DNA of 38,562 nucleotides from CAYRVF01 sp964427535 (GCA_964427535.1 CAYRVF010000039.1:1-38562), one strand, 5' to 3'. Counted from the stretch's first letter, positions 1 to 7,665 are shown. Numbers and translations: made by a program. The notes: generated by a model not told the origin, from the sequence alone.

Positions 1-342
1 CTGCTCGGCGGCATAGTGATCGAGGGTGGTGCCGTCGTTCGGGTAGGCAGGCGGCAGAAAACTGACGACGGCCATCTTACCGATCCCCACCACACCGGAG
101 AGGCATGCGGCGAGTGTCGCGATCAGCACGACCGTCTGTACTCGACGCGAGCGAAGCCACCGCCACGACGGCGGGCGCTTCCGAAGCGCGGCCAGCAGCA
201 GTACCAGCGAGGCAGACAGCGCGCCGACCACGAGCAACGCCGTCACGGCTGGACCGGCGGCGGATGAGAACCCGTCGCGGGGCAGCTCCAGCGCGTTTTG
301 CAGAGCTACCGCCAAGCCCACCAGCACGAGCCGGGAGCACAT
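1..342 (-). CDS. Polytopic membrane protein, N-terminal part (cut by left edge)
   Basis: An open minus-strand frame runs from an ATG at 342 to position 1 without a stop, so only the first 114 residues are visible. It shows three hydrophobic stretches: about residues 3-15 (LVLVGLAVAL), 31-50 (AVTALLVVGALSASLVLLLA) and 68-90 (VVLIATLAACLSGVVGI). Arg/Lys-rich loops separate them. The last visible part, FLPPAYPNDGTTLDHYAAEQ, resembles the first extracytoplasmic loop of bacterial GT-C (GT39/GT87-like) glycosyltransferases, where an acidic pair follows the first helices. That assignment is inference only. A GGGGGAT run just upstream of the ATG could be the ribosome site. The frame stays open further upstream with an in-frame GTG five codons earlier, so the start is uncertain. 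High GC3 in this frame supports coding. Confidence 0.6.
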   Translation of the reverse strand, partial: MCSRLVLVGLAVALQNALELPRDGFSSAAGPAVTALLVVGALSASLVLLLAALRKRPPSWRWLRSRRVQTVVLIATLAACLSGVVGIGKMAVVSFLPPAYPNDGTTLDHYAAEQ

Positions 343-508
343 CTCATCCCCCGGCACACGCACCCACCGGAGAGTTCGCCCTACTACGCTCGCACGCTCG
401 GTTGACGATGCGCGCTCGGCGCTCGCGGACGTTTTCGCGCTCAGGATTCTGTCCTCCCCGCGACCGGCTGCGCCTGCACCAGACGGCTCGCCGCTCTCGT
501 AACCAGCG

Positions 509-1558
509 CTACTGCTCACGCATCCAGCGGGCAGCCTCGGGCGCATGGTAGGTGATGATGATATCCGCGCCCGCGCGCTTGATGCCGGTCAGCGTCTCGA
601 ACACCGCACGGCGCTCGTCGAGCCACCCATTCGCCGCCGCGGCCTTCAGCATCGCATACTCGCCGCTGACGTTGTATGCAGCTACCGGCAACTCCCAGCG
701 GTCGCGCACGCGGGCGAGCACGTCAAGATAGGGCAGGGCAGGTTTCACCATCACCATGTCCGCCCCTTCGGCGATGTCGAGCTCCACCTCGCGCAGCGCC
801 TCGCGGCCATTCGCCGGGTCCATCTGATACGAGCGCCGGTCGCCGAACTGTGGCGTCGACTCGGCCGCCTCGCGGAACGGTCCATAGAACACCGACGCAA
901 ACTTCGCCGAATACGCCATTATCGGCGTCGAGTCGAAGCCCTGACTGTCCAGCGCCTCGCGCAACGCCGCCACGCGGCCATCCATCATGTCGGAGGGCGC
1001 GACGATGTCTGCCCCCGCCGCCGCATGCGACATCGCCTCACGCGCCAGCAGGTCGAGTGTTTCATCGTTCTGGACGATGCCGTTTCGCACGAGACCGCAG
1101 TGGCCGTGGCTCGTGTACTCGCAGAGGCAGACGTCGGTGACGATCAGCAGCTCTGGCACGGCAGCCTTGAGCTCGCGAATCGCCCGCTGCACCACACCGT
1201 CGTCGGCATACGCGCCAGAGCCGAGCTCATCTTTCTCGTTCGGGATGCCAAAGAGCAACAAGCCGCCAATCCCCAGCGACGCGACCTCTTCGGCCAGCTT
1301 GCCCAGACCGCCCAGCGGCAACTGCGACTGGCCCGGCATCGAGGAGACCGGCGCGGGCTCGCGCAGTCCCTCATTGATGAAGATTGGATAGAGAAAATCC
1401 TGGGGATCGAGCGTCGTCTCGCGCACGAGGCCGCGCATACTCTCGCTCTGGCGTAACCGTCGCATGCGACGCGCGGGGAATCCGCCCGGCACAGACGGCG
1501 TGCGCTTCGCGACCGAAGACGTATCGGTGATCCTTCGAGTCTCTTCAACAGTCGACAT
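509..1558 (-). CDS. hemB: Delta-aminolevulinic acid dehydratase (porphobilinogen synthase)
   Basis: HemB condenses two 5-aminolevulinate molecules to porphobilinogen in cytosolic tetrapyrrole synthesis. The 349-residue product has the usual family length. The two active-site lysines are visible: K219 in AYSAKFASVFYGPF and K272, the Schiff-base lysine, in DMVMVKPALPYLD. The metal site is the cysteine (zinc) type, VCLCEYTSHGHC, with C144, C146 and C154, and not the aspartate-rich magnesium type. A longer frame starts at 1633, but the ATG at 1558 has a GGGAG ribosome site about 10 bases upstream. The first 30 or so residues are a Ser/Thr/Arg-rich extension before the conserved RMRRLRQS start. 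The gene lies 89 bp downstream of a small membrane protein gene on the same strand. hemA, the earlier pathway step, is 18 kb away. Confidence 0.97.
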   Translation of the reverse strand: MSTVEETRRITDTSSVAKRTPSVPGGFPARRMRRLRQSESMRGLVRETTLDPQDFLYPIFINEGLREPAPVSSMPGQSQLPLGGLGKLAEEVASLGIGGLLLFGIPNEKDELGSGAYADDGVVQRAIRELKAAVPELLIVTDVCLCEYTSHGHCGLVRNGIVQNDETLDLLAREAMSHAAAGADIVAPSDMMDGRVAALREALDSQGFDSTPIMAYSAKFASVFYGPFREAAESTPQFGDRRSYQMDPANGREALREVELDIAEGADMVMVKPALPYLDVLARVRDRWELPVAAYNVSGEYAMLKAAAANGWLDERRAVFETLTGIKRAGADIIITYHAPEAARWMREQ

Positions 1559-1647
1559 ACAGCAGACTCCCTGCCCCGCCGAACCGCCACCAGTGGGCGT
1601 TCTACGTCGTCTGGGAGAGACGGCGTGGGGCACTGATTTATGCTTTG

Positions 1648-1845
1648 CTAGCGGTCTTCTGATGACGCTGAGCGGAAGGGCAAGAGAATGAGCGCCCCAA
1701 ATGCCGCGACAGCGGGAATCATGTAGAGGATCGCTTGAATCGTATCGTCGGTCTGATGCGAATGCATCAGGCTCACGACGCTGAAGATGCCGAACCCAAC
1801 GCCAATAGCGAAGAGCAGTACTGTGCTCATCAATTTCTTCTGCAT
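1648..1845 (-). CDS. Small two-helix membrane protein, unknown function
   Basis: A 65-residue protein with two predicted membrane helices, about residues 5-24 (LMSTVLLFAIGVGFGIFSVV) and 37-56 (ILYMIPAVAAFGALILLPF). The helices are joined by a short polar loop with MHSHQTDD. The C-terminus, RSASSEDR, is charged. The frame is open further upstream to 1944, but the ATG at 1845 follows a GAGGATT ribosome site and gives a normal short inner-membrane topology. A candidate extended -10 promoter sits about 60 bp upstream. I do not recognise the family. It may share a transcript with hemB, which starts 89 bp downstream on the same strand. Confidence 0.65.
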   Translation of the reverse strand: MQKKLMSTVLLFAIGVGFGIFSVVSLMHSHQTDDTIQAILYMIPAVAAFGALILLPFRSASSEDR

Positions 1846-1906
1846 GGAATCCTCGCGCACAGCGCTTCGGTCAAGACTCTCGTACCTGACCACAGTCATC
1901 CAGTAG

Positions 1907-1915
1907 AGTATATCA
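1907..1915 (-). promoter_or_regulatory. Extended -10 promoter candidate for the small membrane protein (and hemB)
   Basis: On the minus strand the sequence reads TGATATACT, a TGn extended -10 with hexamer TATACT. No clear -35 is seen at the right distance, which extended -10 promoters tolerate. Predicted transcription start is near 1900, about 55 nt before the ATG at 1845. Confidence 0.35.
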
Positions 1916-2028
1916 TGAGCGGTTGCGCGGACGGGCGCGGCCATTCCTCCTTGCCCGTCCCAGCCTGGCTGCCCGCCATCATCCCAGTCTCGCGGTACGC
2001 TGTGCGCTCACCATGGGAGCGCATGCTG

Positions 2029-2034
2029 TATAGT
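2029..2034 (+). promoter_or_regulatory. Weak -10 candidate upstream of the lipoprotein gene
   Basis: TATAGT lies 55 bp before the lipoprotein ATG. No convincing -35 is present 17 bp upstream, so this is only a candidate. Confidence 0.2.
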
Positions 2035-2089
2035 GTTCTCCTGGTGGTAACCTCAAGGAAATGTGCCCGCAGTGTTTTGGAGGGTCTTC

Positions 2090-2593
2090 ATGCCCCGGCG
2101 GTCTTGGCATCTGGCGACTGTTCTCGCGTCGGTCACGCTATGCGCTGCCTTTGCGCTGGTTGGATGCGCATCATCATCCACCACGACGGCGATTCCCAAC
2201 CCCACAGCCAGTCCGGGCGCGCTCAAGATTTCCGTCGAACATCCAACCTATCTGACGTCTGAACCCATCGGGGCGACTGTCACGAACTCCGGCCAGACGG
2301 ACGCCTACGCGGTGGACGGCCACTTCGCTTGCACGATCATCTCGCTCCAGCGATACGATACGAAGACGCGCAAGTGGGTCTCGCTCGATACGTGCCCGCC
2401 GACGCATAACGTCCAGTCGTACCAGATACCGCGTGGCCTCGTCGAGCCGTTCACGCTCGCGCCTACAAGTCCCACCAACGCCAATACCTGGGACGCCGGC
2501 ACCTACCGTGTCGCACTGACATACAGCGGCTCGGGAGACGGCAAGACTAACCCCATTACCATCTACTCAGCCGGCTTTACCGTGAAGCCGTAG
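2090..2593 (+). CDS. Predicted lipoprotein, unknown function
   Basis: A 167-residue protein with a classical lipoprotein signal: basic start MPRRSW, a hydrophobic core, and the lipobox ALVGC with the lipidated cysteine at residue 26. A Ser/Thr/Pro-rich linker follows. The mature part is rich in beta-strand sequence (EPIGATVTNSG, GTYRVALTYSG) and looks like a single immunoglobulin-like or protease-inhibitor-like beta sandwich. Two cysteines (in HFACTII and DTCPP) could form a disulfide outside the cell. The ATG at 2090 is preferred over an in-frame one at 2063 because GGAGG lies 7-8 bases upstream and the signal peptide then has normal length. No specific function can be assigned. The downstream dehydrogenase starts 48 bp later with its own ribosome site. 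Confidence 0.75.
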   Translation: MPRRSWHLATVLASVTLCAAFALVGCASSSTTTAIPNPTASPGALKISVEHPTYLTSEPIGATVTNSGQTDAYAVDGHFACTIISLQRYDTKTRKWVSLDTCPPTHNVQSYQIPRGLVEPFTLAPTSPTNANTWDAGTYRVALTYSGSGDGKTNPITIYSAGFTVKP

Positions 2594-2641
2594 CCGCGTC
2601 CCGGACGAACGGAACACGCTTTCCGGAAAGGAGCGCCGTCG

Positions 2642-3646
2642 ATGAGTGCTGACCATCCTCCAAGCCCAAGGCTTGTTGTGACCGACTTTGCGCTGCGCCC
2701 GGAAGATCAAGCGCGTCTGCGCGAGGCGCTCGGCGAGGACCGCCTCCTCGTGGTATCCGGACGCGACGCGCTCCGCGAGACGTTGCGAGCGCACCCCGAG
2801 GCCGACGTAGTCTGCACGTTCTCGCCGACCGACGATCTCCTCGATATCGCCCCGTCGTTGCGCTGGCTCGCGCTGCCCAGCGCGGGCGCGGACCGGGCGG
2901 TCGGCCTGAGCTGGTTTGGCAGACCTGGAACTCCGACCGTGACAACAGCCAACGGGGTGCATGCGATTCCCATTGGCGAGTTCGTCTTCAGCATGATGCT
3001 CATGTGGGCGCGCCAGTGGCCACGCATCCTCGACCTCCAGCGCCAGGGCAAGTGGGCCGACCGGCCGACGTGGAGCACCCTCACTGGCCGCGAGCTGGCC
3101 GACGCGACGCTCGGCATTCTCGGGCTGGGCGCCATAGGTCGCCAGGTCGCACACTACGGCCGCGCGTTCGGAATGCGCGTGCTCGCCACCCGCCGGTCGG
3201 CCAGCGGCACATCCGACCCCGATGTCGATGAGGTCATCCCTGCCGAGCGGCTCTCAGAGTTGTTGCAGCGGTCCGACTATGTTGTCGTGAGCGTGCCAGG
3301 CACACCGGCGACGCGCCACATGATCGGCGCCGCGCAACTCGCGCAGATGAAGCCCGACGCGTTTCTCGTTAACATCGCTCGCGGCCAGATCGTCGACACC
3401 GATGCCCTGGTCGCCGCGCTCCAGCACGGCACGATCGGCGGGGCCGGTTTAGACGTGACCGACCCAGAGCCATTGCCTGAATCGAGCCCGCTCTGGCATC
3501 TGCCGAACGTCATACTCTCGCCACACGTCTCCGGCGTCACGGGCCGTTACAGCGAGCGCTTCACCGACCTGTTTCTCGACAACATCCGGCGCTATCGTGC
3601 GGGCGAGCCACTACGCAACGTGGTCGATGCCGAGCGAGGCTACTAA
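2642..3646 (+). CDS. D-isomer-specific 2-hydroxyacid dehydrogenase family protein
   Basis: An NAD(P)-dependent oxidoreductase of the D-2-hydroxyacid dehydrogenase family, which reduces 2-keto acids or oxidises D-2-hydroxy acids in the cytosol. The dinucleotide-binding glycine motif GLGAIG is at residues 161-166, inside the conserved TLGILGLGAIGRQVA. The catalytic residues are all present: R247 in NIARGQIVD, E276 in DPEPLP, and H295 in SPHVSG. At 334 residues the length is normal. The start ATG at 2642 follows AAAGGAG. The N-terminal half is more divergent than the cofactor domain, so the substrate (glyoxylate, hydroxypyruvate, phosphoglycerate or other) cannot be told. The tail does not carry an ACT domain, so it is not a typical long SerA. 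Confidence 0.88.
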   Translation: MSADHPPSPRLVVTDFALRPEDQARLREALGEDRLLVVSGRDALRETLRAHPEADVVCTFSPTDDLLDIAPSLRWLALPSAGADRAVGLSWFGRPGTPTVTTANGVHAIPIGEFVFSMMLMWARQWPRILDLQRQGKWADRPTWSTLTGRELADATLGILGLGAIGRQVAHYGRAFGMRVLATRRSASGTSDPDVDEVIPAERLSELLQRSDYVVVSVPGTPATRHMIGAAQLAQMKPDAFLVNIARGQIVDTDALVAALQHGTIGGAGLDVTDPEPLPESSPLWHLPNVILSPHVSGVTGRYSERFTDLFLDNIRRYRAGEPLRNVVDAERGY

Positions 3647-3667
3647 CCCTCTGATTCAACTTGCGCT

Positions 3668-3696
3668 TTGCCCGTTGACCACCGAGATGCTAGAAT
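3668..3696 (+). promoter_or_regulatory. Promoter candidate for fabI
   Basis: TTGCCC (3668-3673), a 17-bp spacer and TAGAAT (3691-3696), with TGC immediately before the -10 giving an extended -10. Predicted start near 3703, leaving a leader of about 110 nt before the fabI ATG. Confidence 0.5.
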
Positions 3697-3815
3697 GCTG
3701 CGGCATCCCACACTCGGAAGCATCCATCATCGACATCAGCGGCGATACACGTAGAAGGTCCGGCGTCTAACGAGCAAGCGGCTCGTTGGGGGCGCCGCGC
3801 CTGGAGGGAACGCGC

Positions 3816-4604
3816 ATGGGCACTCTCGACGGTAAGACAGCACTCATCTTCGGCGTCGCGAATCACAATAGCGTCGCGTGGGCAATCGCACAGAAGCTCG
3901 CCGCCGAGGGCGCGCGGCTGGCCTTCACCTATCAGGAGCGCATGGAGCAGAACGTCCGCAAGCTCACCGCCTCGTTCGAGGACGCGCTCGTGCTCCCCTG
4001 TGACGTCCAGAAGGACGACGAGCTCGACGCCACATTCGAGCGCGTGGGACAGGAGTTCGGCGGTCTCGACATCCTCATCCACAGCGTCGCGTTCGCCCCA
4101 ACCGACGACTTGAAGGGCCGCGTCTCGCACGTCTCGCGCAATGGCTTCCTCACCGCCGTCGACATCAGCGCCTACTCGTTGATCGCGATGGCGGGCCGCG
4201 CGGAGCCGCTCATGCAGAAGCGCGGTGGCGGCAGCATCGTCGCCATGTCGTATCTCGGCAGTGAGCGCGTCGTGCCGGGCTACAACCTGATGGGCATCGC
4301 TAAAGCCGCCCTCGAATCGTCGATCCGCTGGCTCGCGTGGGATCTCGGTCCCTCGAACATCCGTGTCAACGGCATCTCCGCCGGCCCCATGCGCACCCTC
4401 TCCGCGCGCGGCGTCGGCAACATCAACGCCACCTTCGATCTCATCAATCAGGTCGCTCCGCTGCACCGCAACACCTCGCAGAACGACGTCGCCGACCTCG
4501 CCGCCTTCCTCTGCTCAGAGCAGTCCAAGCTGCTCACCGGCGATATCTTCTACAGTGATGCGGGCTTCCATATCATGGGGCCGGGCCTCATGCAGGAGCT
4601 GTAG
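3816..4604 (+). CDS. fabI: Enoyl-[acyl-carrier-protein] reductase (NADH)
   Basis: FabI performs the last reduction of each fatty acid elongation cycle (trans-2-enoyl-ACP to acyl-ACP) and is the triclosan target class. The product is 262 residues, the same length as the E. coli enzyme. The SDR cofactor motif is the FabI type GVANHNSVAWAIA (residues 13-25). The catalytic pair has the FabI-specific Y-x6-K spacing, Y156 and K163 in GYNLMGIAK, preceded by SYLGSERV with the second conserved tyrosine Y146. The C-terminal TGDIFYSDAGFHIMG is also diagnostic. The ATG at 3816 has GGAGGG 8 bases upstream; an in-frame ATG at 3786 adds only ten unconserved residues. No other fatty acid synthesis gene is adjacent. 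Confidence 0.96.
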   Translation: MGTLDGKTALIFGVANHNSVAWAIAQKLAAEGARLAFTYQERMEQNVRKLTASFEDALVLPCDVQKDDELDATFERVGQEFGGLDILIHSVAFAPTDDLKGRVSHVSRNGFLTAVDISAYSLIAMAGRAEPLMQKRGGGSIVAMSYLGSERVVPGYNLMGIAKAALESSIRWLAWDLGPSNIRVNGISAGPMRTLSARGVGNINATFDLINQVAPLHRNTSQNDVADLAAFLCSEQSKLLTGDIFYSDAGFHIMGPGLMQEL

Positions 4605-4666
4605 CAGAGAGGGTTGGCAGTCAGCACGCGGCCAAGCGTTGGTGCGTCTTCTCACGGGGCGGTCAC

Positions 4667-5347
4667 ATGCGCGAGCCAGATCAGATGTCGCAGACGGGGC
4701 CGCAAACGGACACTCGCCATACCCGCGCCGCTAATATACCGGCTCCCCAGCAGGGTGCGGTACCACCGCGTCGCACCCGCTGGCTCCTCGCGCCGAGTGT
4801 GTGCGCCGGCATCGCGCTGTGCATTGTGCTCGTGAGCCTGCTGCGACAGCCAGTGCCAATACCCGCGACCCGCCAAGCGACCTCCAGCGGTCCGACCGCG
4901 ACCGCTGGCCCGGCGGCGCCTCTCGTGGGGCACGTCGCTCCTCCTGTCACACTCGTCGATCATTCGAACCAGCAGCTCACCCTCACCCACTACACCGGCA
5001 CAGTCGTGCTGCTCAATTTTTGGTATGCCGCATGCGACCCGTGCCGCTACGAGATGCCTGCGCTCGAAAAGACGTATCTGACCGACGCGGGTCGTGGGTT
5101 TGTCGTGCTAGGCGTAGACACGATCGACGACGCGCCGACCATCGCCGGGTTCCAGCAAGAGGTTGGCGTCACCTATCCCCTGCTGCGTGACCCGAGCAAG
5201 CTCGCCGTTACCGCGTATCGCATTCCCGGCACGCCGACGTCGTTTCTCATCGATCGCTCGGGCGTCATCCGTGCGGTCTACGTGGGACCTGTGAACCCGC
5301 AGACGCTCCGTCGTGATCTGGCGCCGCTGCTCGCCGCGACACGCTGA
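4667..5347 (+). CDS. Membrane-anchored TlpA/ResA-like thiol-disulfide oxidoreductase
   Basis: A thioredoxin-fold protein tethered to the membrane and facing the cell exterior, of the kind that reduces disulfides in apocytochromes or other exported proteins. After a polar N-terminus there is one membrane helix at about residues 39-59, then a Thr/Pro/Ala linker. The AhpC/TSA-Redoxin domain follows, with redox motif WYAACDPCRYEMP (C123, C126) and the cis-proline in GTPTSF (P190). The strand VVLLNFWY and the later GRGFVVLGVD are typical. The total of 226 residues is normal. An ATG at 4685 (MSQTG) is an alternative start; neither has a strong ribosome site. No cytochrome maturation genes lie nearby, so the partner is unknown. 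Confidence 0.88.
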   Translation: MREPDQMSQTGPQTDTRHTRAANIPAPQQGAVPPRRTRWLLAPSVCAGIALCIVLVSLLRQPVPIPATRQATSSGPTATAGPAAPLVGHVAPPVTLVDHSNQQLTLTHYTGTVVLLNFWYAACDPCRYEMPALEKTYLTDAGRGFVVLGVDTIDDAPTIAGFQQEVGVTYPLLRDPSKLAVTAYRIPGTPTSFLIDRSGVIRAVYVGPVNPQTLRRDLAPLLAATR

Positions 5348-5353
5348 TCCGCA

Positions 5354-5382
5354 TTGGCACAGCGGCTCCCAGGTGATACAAT
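5354..5382 (+). promoter_or_regulatory. Strong promoter candidate for yebC-ruvC
   Basis: TTGGCA (5354-5359), a 17-bp spacer and TACAAT (5377-5382), with TGA directly before the -10 (extended -10). It begins just after the stop of the thioredoxin gene. Predicted start near 5389, giving a leader of roughly 230 nt before yebC. Confidence 0.6.
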
Positions 5383-5389
5383 GGCGCGT

Positions 5390-5412
5390 ACGCTGCCGCT
5401 CCTGGGCAGCGT
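5390..5412 (+). other. Hairpin at the 5' end of the yebC leader
   Basis: ACGCTGCC (5390-5397) pairs perfectly with GGCAGCGT (5405-5412) around a 7-nt loop. It falls almost exactly at the predicted transcription start, so it would form a 5'-terminal stem-loop. No U-run follows, so it is not a terminator. The rest of the 5413-5620 leader holds no recognisable riboswitch or convincing ORF. Confidence 0.4.
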
Positions 5413-5620
5413 TCTCTACGCCTCGGACCCAGGCAGCTCAGGCGGTTTCTCCGGAAGCGATGTCTAGTAGCGTGATGCGCCAGGGCATACGCTGGATGCC
5501 GCAGGGACACGAGCTTGTCATCTCGCGTCACAGCATGACAGAGTGTGATGTGCGCGAGCATACTCAGGGGAATCGTTGGCGTGCAGCGACGTACAGCGTG
5601 TCGGAAGGGGCGATACTCCT

Positions 5621-6382
5621 ATGTCTGGTCACTCTAAATGGCATCAGATTCGCCGTCAGAAGGGCGTTAACGATGCCAAGCGCGGCGCGCTCTTCACGCG
5701 CCTGGGCCGTGAAATCGTCGTAGCGGTGCGGGAGGGAGGGGGTGGAGACCCCGATGCCAATTTCCGTCTACGCCTGGCCATCCAACGCGCAAGAGCGGCC
5801 AACATGCCGATGGAAAACATCGAACGCACCATCAAGCGCGCGACAGGCGGCGGCGAGGGCACGCAGCTCGAAGAATTGACGTATGAGGGCTACGCGCCTG
5901 GTGGCGCGGCGGTGATGGTGCAGGTGATGACCGACAACCGCAACCGCACCGCCGCTGAAGTCCGCACCACGTTCAACAAGAACGGCGGGAACCTCGGCGA
6001 GGCGGGCTGCGTTGACTGGATTTTCGAGCAGATGGGCATCATCGAGGTCGCGCTCGACGGCCAGGACCCGGATGAGGTCACCCTGGCCGTGATCGACGCG
6101 GGCGCTCAAGACGTCGAACCGGTGGCGGATGGCGACGAGACGCTCACCGTCTACACCGACCCGACCCAGGTCGACGAGGTCCGCGATGCGCTTGAGGCGC
6201 AAAAATTTGTGCTGGTGCGCGCCGAGAGCACACTCGTGCCGAAAACCAAGATCGAGCTGGGCGAGAAAGAGGGGCTGCAGGCGCTGCGCCTCATCGACCG
6301 TCTCGAAGATCTCGATGACGTGCAGAACGTCTACACCAACGCCGACATCCCCGACGAGGTGGCCGAGCAGTATGAAGGTTGA
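5621..6382 (+). CDS. yebC: YebC/PmpR (TACO1) family protein
   Basis: Conserved cytosolic protein of the YebC/TACO1 family. Members have been described as DNA-binding transcriptional regulators and, more recently, as factors helping ribosomes through difficult sequences. The signature start MSGHSKWHQIRRQKGVND is present, followed by GALFTRLGREI, IERTIKRATGGGEG, TYEGYAPGG and TDNRNRTAAEVR. All match the three-domain family fold. At 253 residues the length is standard. The start at 5621 is fixed by the universally conserved MSGHSKW; an upstream in-frame ATG adds 15 unconserved residues. ruvC follows, with its proposed start 24 bp after the yebC stop. That gene order is common in bacteria and points to co-transcription. 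Confidence 0.96.
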   Translation: MSGHSKWHQIRRQKGVNDAKRGALFTRLGREIVVAVREGGGGDPDANFRLRLAIQRARAANMPMENIERTIKRATGGGEGTQLEELTYEGYAPGGAAVMVQVMTDNRNRTAAEVRTTFNKNGGNLGEAGCVDWIFEQMGIIEVALDGQDPDEVTLAVIDAGAQDVEPVADGDETLTVYTDPTQVDEVRDALEAQKFVLVRAESTLVPKTKIELGEKEGLQALRLIDRLEDLDDVQNVYTNADIPDEVAEQYEG

Positions 6383-6405
6383 CCGCACCTTTCGGATGGC
6401 GTGGA

Positions 6406-6903
6406 ATGGCTGAGTCCCGTCGCACGCTCGGCATCGATCCAGGCACCGCGCGCTTGGGCTACGCGGTCGTCGAGGAGCAACGCGGCAAGCTCACGCTGCT
6501 CGCCTGCGATTGCATCACGACGCCCGCGGGCATGGCGCTACCTGAGCGTCTGCTCTCCATCCACACAGACCTCCAGGCCGTCATTGCGCAGTACGAGCCA
6601 CGCGAAATGGCCATCGAGGAGCTCTTCTTCGGGAAGAACGCCACGACCGCCGTTGCCGTTGGACAGGCGCGCGGCATAGCGCTGCTCGCGGCCGCCCAGG
6701 CGCGCCTGCCTGTCACGGAATACAAGCCGATGCGTGTCAAGCAGGCTGTGCATGGCTACGGCTCGGCGACAAAAGAGCAAGTCGGCGAGATGGTGCGCGT
6801 GCTGCTGCGGCTGCCAAGCGTCCCCAAACCGGACGACGCGGCCGACGCGGCAGCCATTGCCATCTGTCACCTACATACCTTCCGCGCGGTGCCCGGCGTG
6901 TAG
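6406..6903 (+). CDS. ruvC: Crossover junction endodeoxyribonuclease RuvC
   Basis: RuvC cuts Holliday junctions symmetrically during recombination, working with RuvAB. The RNase H-like active site is complete: D11 in LGIDPGTARLGY, E71 in AIEELFFGKN, and D144 and D147 in PDDAADAAAIAICH. The product has 165 residues, close to the family norm. The ATG at 6406 gives a canonical N-terminus; the frame can be extended to a TTG at 6379 touching the yebC stop, but no ribosome site is correctly placed for it. A GGATGG run lies about 7 nt before 6406. ruvA follows after a 149-bp gap; ruvB is not adjacent. Confidence 0.95.
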   Translation: MAESRRTLGIDPGTARLGYAVVEEQRGKLTLLACDCITTPAGMALPERLLSIHTDLQAVIAQYEPREMAIEELFFGKNATTAVAVGQARGIALLAAAQARLPVTEYKPMRVKQAVHGYGSATKEQVGEMVRVLLRLPSVPKPDDAADAAAIAICHLHTFRAVPGV

Positions 6904-6925
6904 CACTGCTGCCTCCGATCTGTAG

Positions 6926-6945
6926 GGGCGAGGCATGCCTCGCCC
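6926..6945. repeat. Perfect 20-bp palindrome between ruvC and ruvA
   Basis: GGGCGAGGCATGCCTCGCCC is self-complementary over all 20 bases and sits 22 bp after the ruvC stop. It resembles dispersed GC-rich palindromic (REP-like) elements found in many genomes. It could also act as a transcript-end hairpin for yebC-ruvC, although no T-run follows. Only this copy is seen in the window. Confidence 0.55.
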
Positions 6946-6981
6946 GCTGGCCACGCCGAGGCCCAGCGGAACCGATCTAGA

Positions 6982-7010
6982 TTCACACCCGTATAGCGCA
7001 GGGCTATAAG
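6982..7010 (+). promoter_or_regulatory. Promoter candidate for ruvA
   Basis: TTCACA (6982-6987), 17-bp spacer, TATAAG (7005-7010). Predicted start near 7017, where an inverted repeat CATCTG-TTGA-CAGATG (7017-7032) would form a hairpin just before the ribosome site GAAGGGA. Confidence 0.45.
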
Positions 7011-7052
7011 AAGTGCCATCTGTTGACAGATGACTCCTGAAGGGATGAGCGC

Positions 7053-7646
7053 ATGATCGCGGCAGTCTCCGGCATCGTTGAAGGCAAAACGCTCGATAGC
7101 GCGTTCATCGCAGTGGGTGGCGTGACACTCCGCGTGTTCGCCCCCCTGCCCGCCCTCAACGGCCTCACGGTTGGTGAGAAGGCCAAGCTGCACACCTACC
7201 TGCTCGTCCGCGAGGATGTGCTCGCTTTGTACGGCTTCGCATCCGTGGCCGACCGTGAGATGTTCGAGCAGTTGCTGGGCGTTGGTGGCGTCGGCCCGCG
7301 TTCGGCGCTCGCACTGCTCTCCAGCATGTCGGCGCAGGCGCTGCGTGAGGCGATCCTGCGCGAGGACGTGAACCGGCTCACGCTGGCGCCGGGTGTCGGG
7401 AAGAGGCTGGCCGCCCGCCTTGTGTTGGAGCTGCGCCCACGGATGGAAAAACTGCATCCCGGCGAGATGGAGCTTGGCGAGCTGGCACGCCCTGGCGACG
7501 TGCGGGCGCAGGTCGTCGACGCGCTGACCGGCCTCGGCTACACACCGGCCGCCGCGACCGCGGCCGTCCGCGGACTCCCCGAGGACGCCAGCGGCAACCT
7601 CGAAGACCTGATTTTGATCGCGCTCCGGTCCCTCGCCAGGGAGTAG
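7053..7646 (+). CDS. ruvA: Holliday junction branch migration protein RuvA
   Basis: RuvA binds four-way junctions as a tetramer and loads the RuvB motor. Three regions are visible in 197 residues. An N-terminal OB-fold covers about residues 1-63 (MIAAVSGIVEGKTLDSAFIA). A central pair of helix-hairpin-helix motifs follows (LLGVGGVGPRSALALL and LAPGVGKRLAARLVLEL). A C-terminal RuvB-contacting domain comes after a linker (DVRAQVVDALTGLGY). The ATG at 7053 has GAAGGGA eight bases upstream. It converges with the DEDDh/UvrC-like gene, with only 19 bp between the stops. It probably has its own promoter, separate from ruvC. Confidence 0.95.
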   Translation: MIAAVSGIVEGKTLDSAFIAVGGVTLRVFAPLPALNGLTVGEKAKLHTYLLVREDVLALYGFASVADREMFEQLLGVGGVGPRSALALLSSMSAQALREAILREDVNRLTLAPGVGKRLAARLVLELRPRMEKLHPGEMELGELARPGDVRAQVVDALTGLGYTPAAATAAVRGLPEDASGNLEDLILIALRSLARE

Positions 7647-7665
7647 CAGCCGATTTTACCTGCCG

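Noticed and set aside
545..1456. Plus-strand open frame (303 codons) over hemB
   Set aside because: Antisense shadow; His/Arg-rich composition and complete overlap with hemB.
5460..5723. Small plus-strand frame in the yebC leader running into yebC
   Set aside because: No ribosome site and no recognisable motif; it mostly overlaps yebC in another frame.
6379..6405. TTG start for ruvC touching the yebC stop
   Set aside because: The GAAGG run abuts the TTG without spacing, and the added nine residues precede the conserved RuvC N-terminus.
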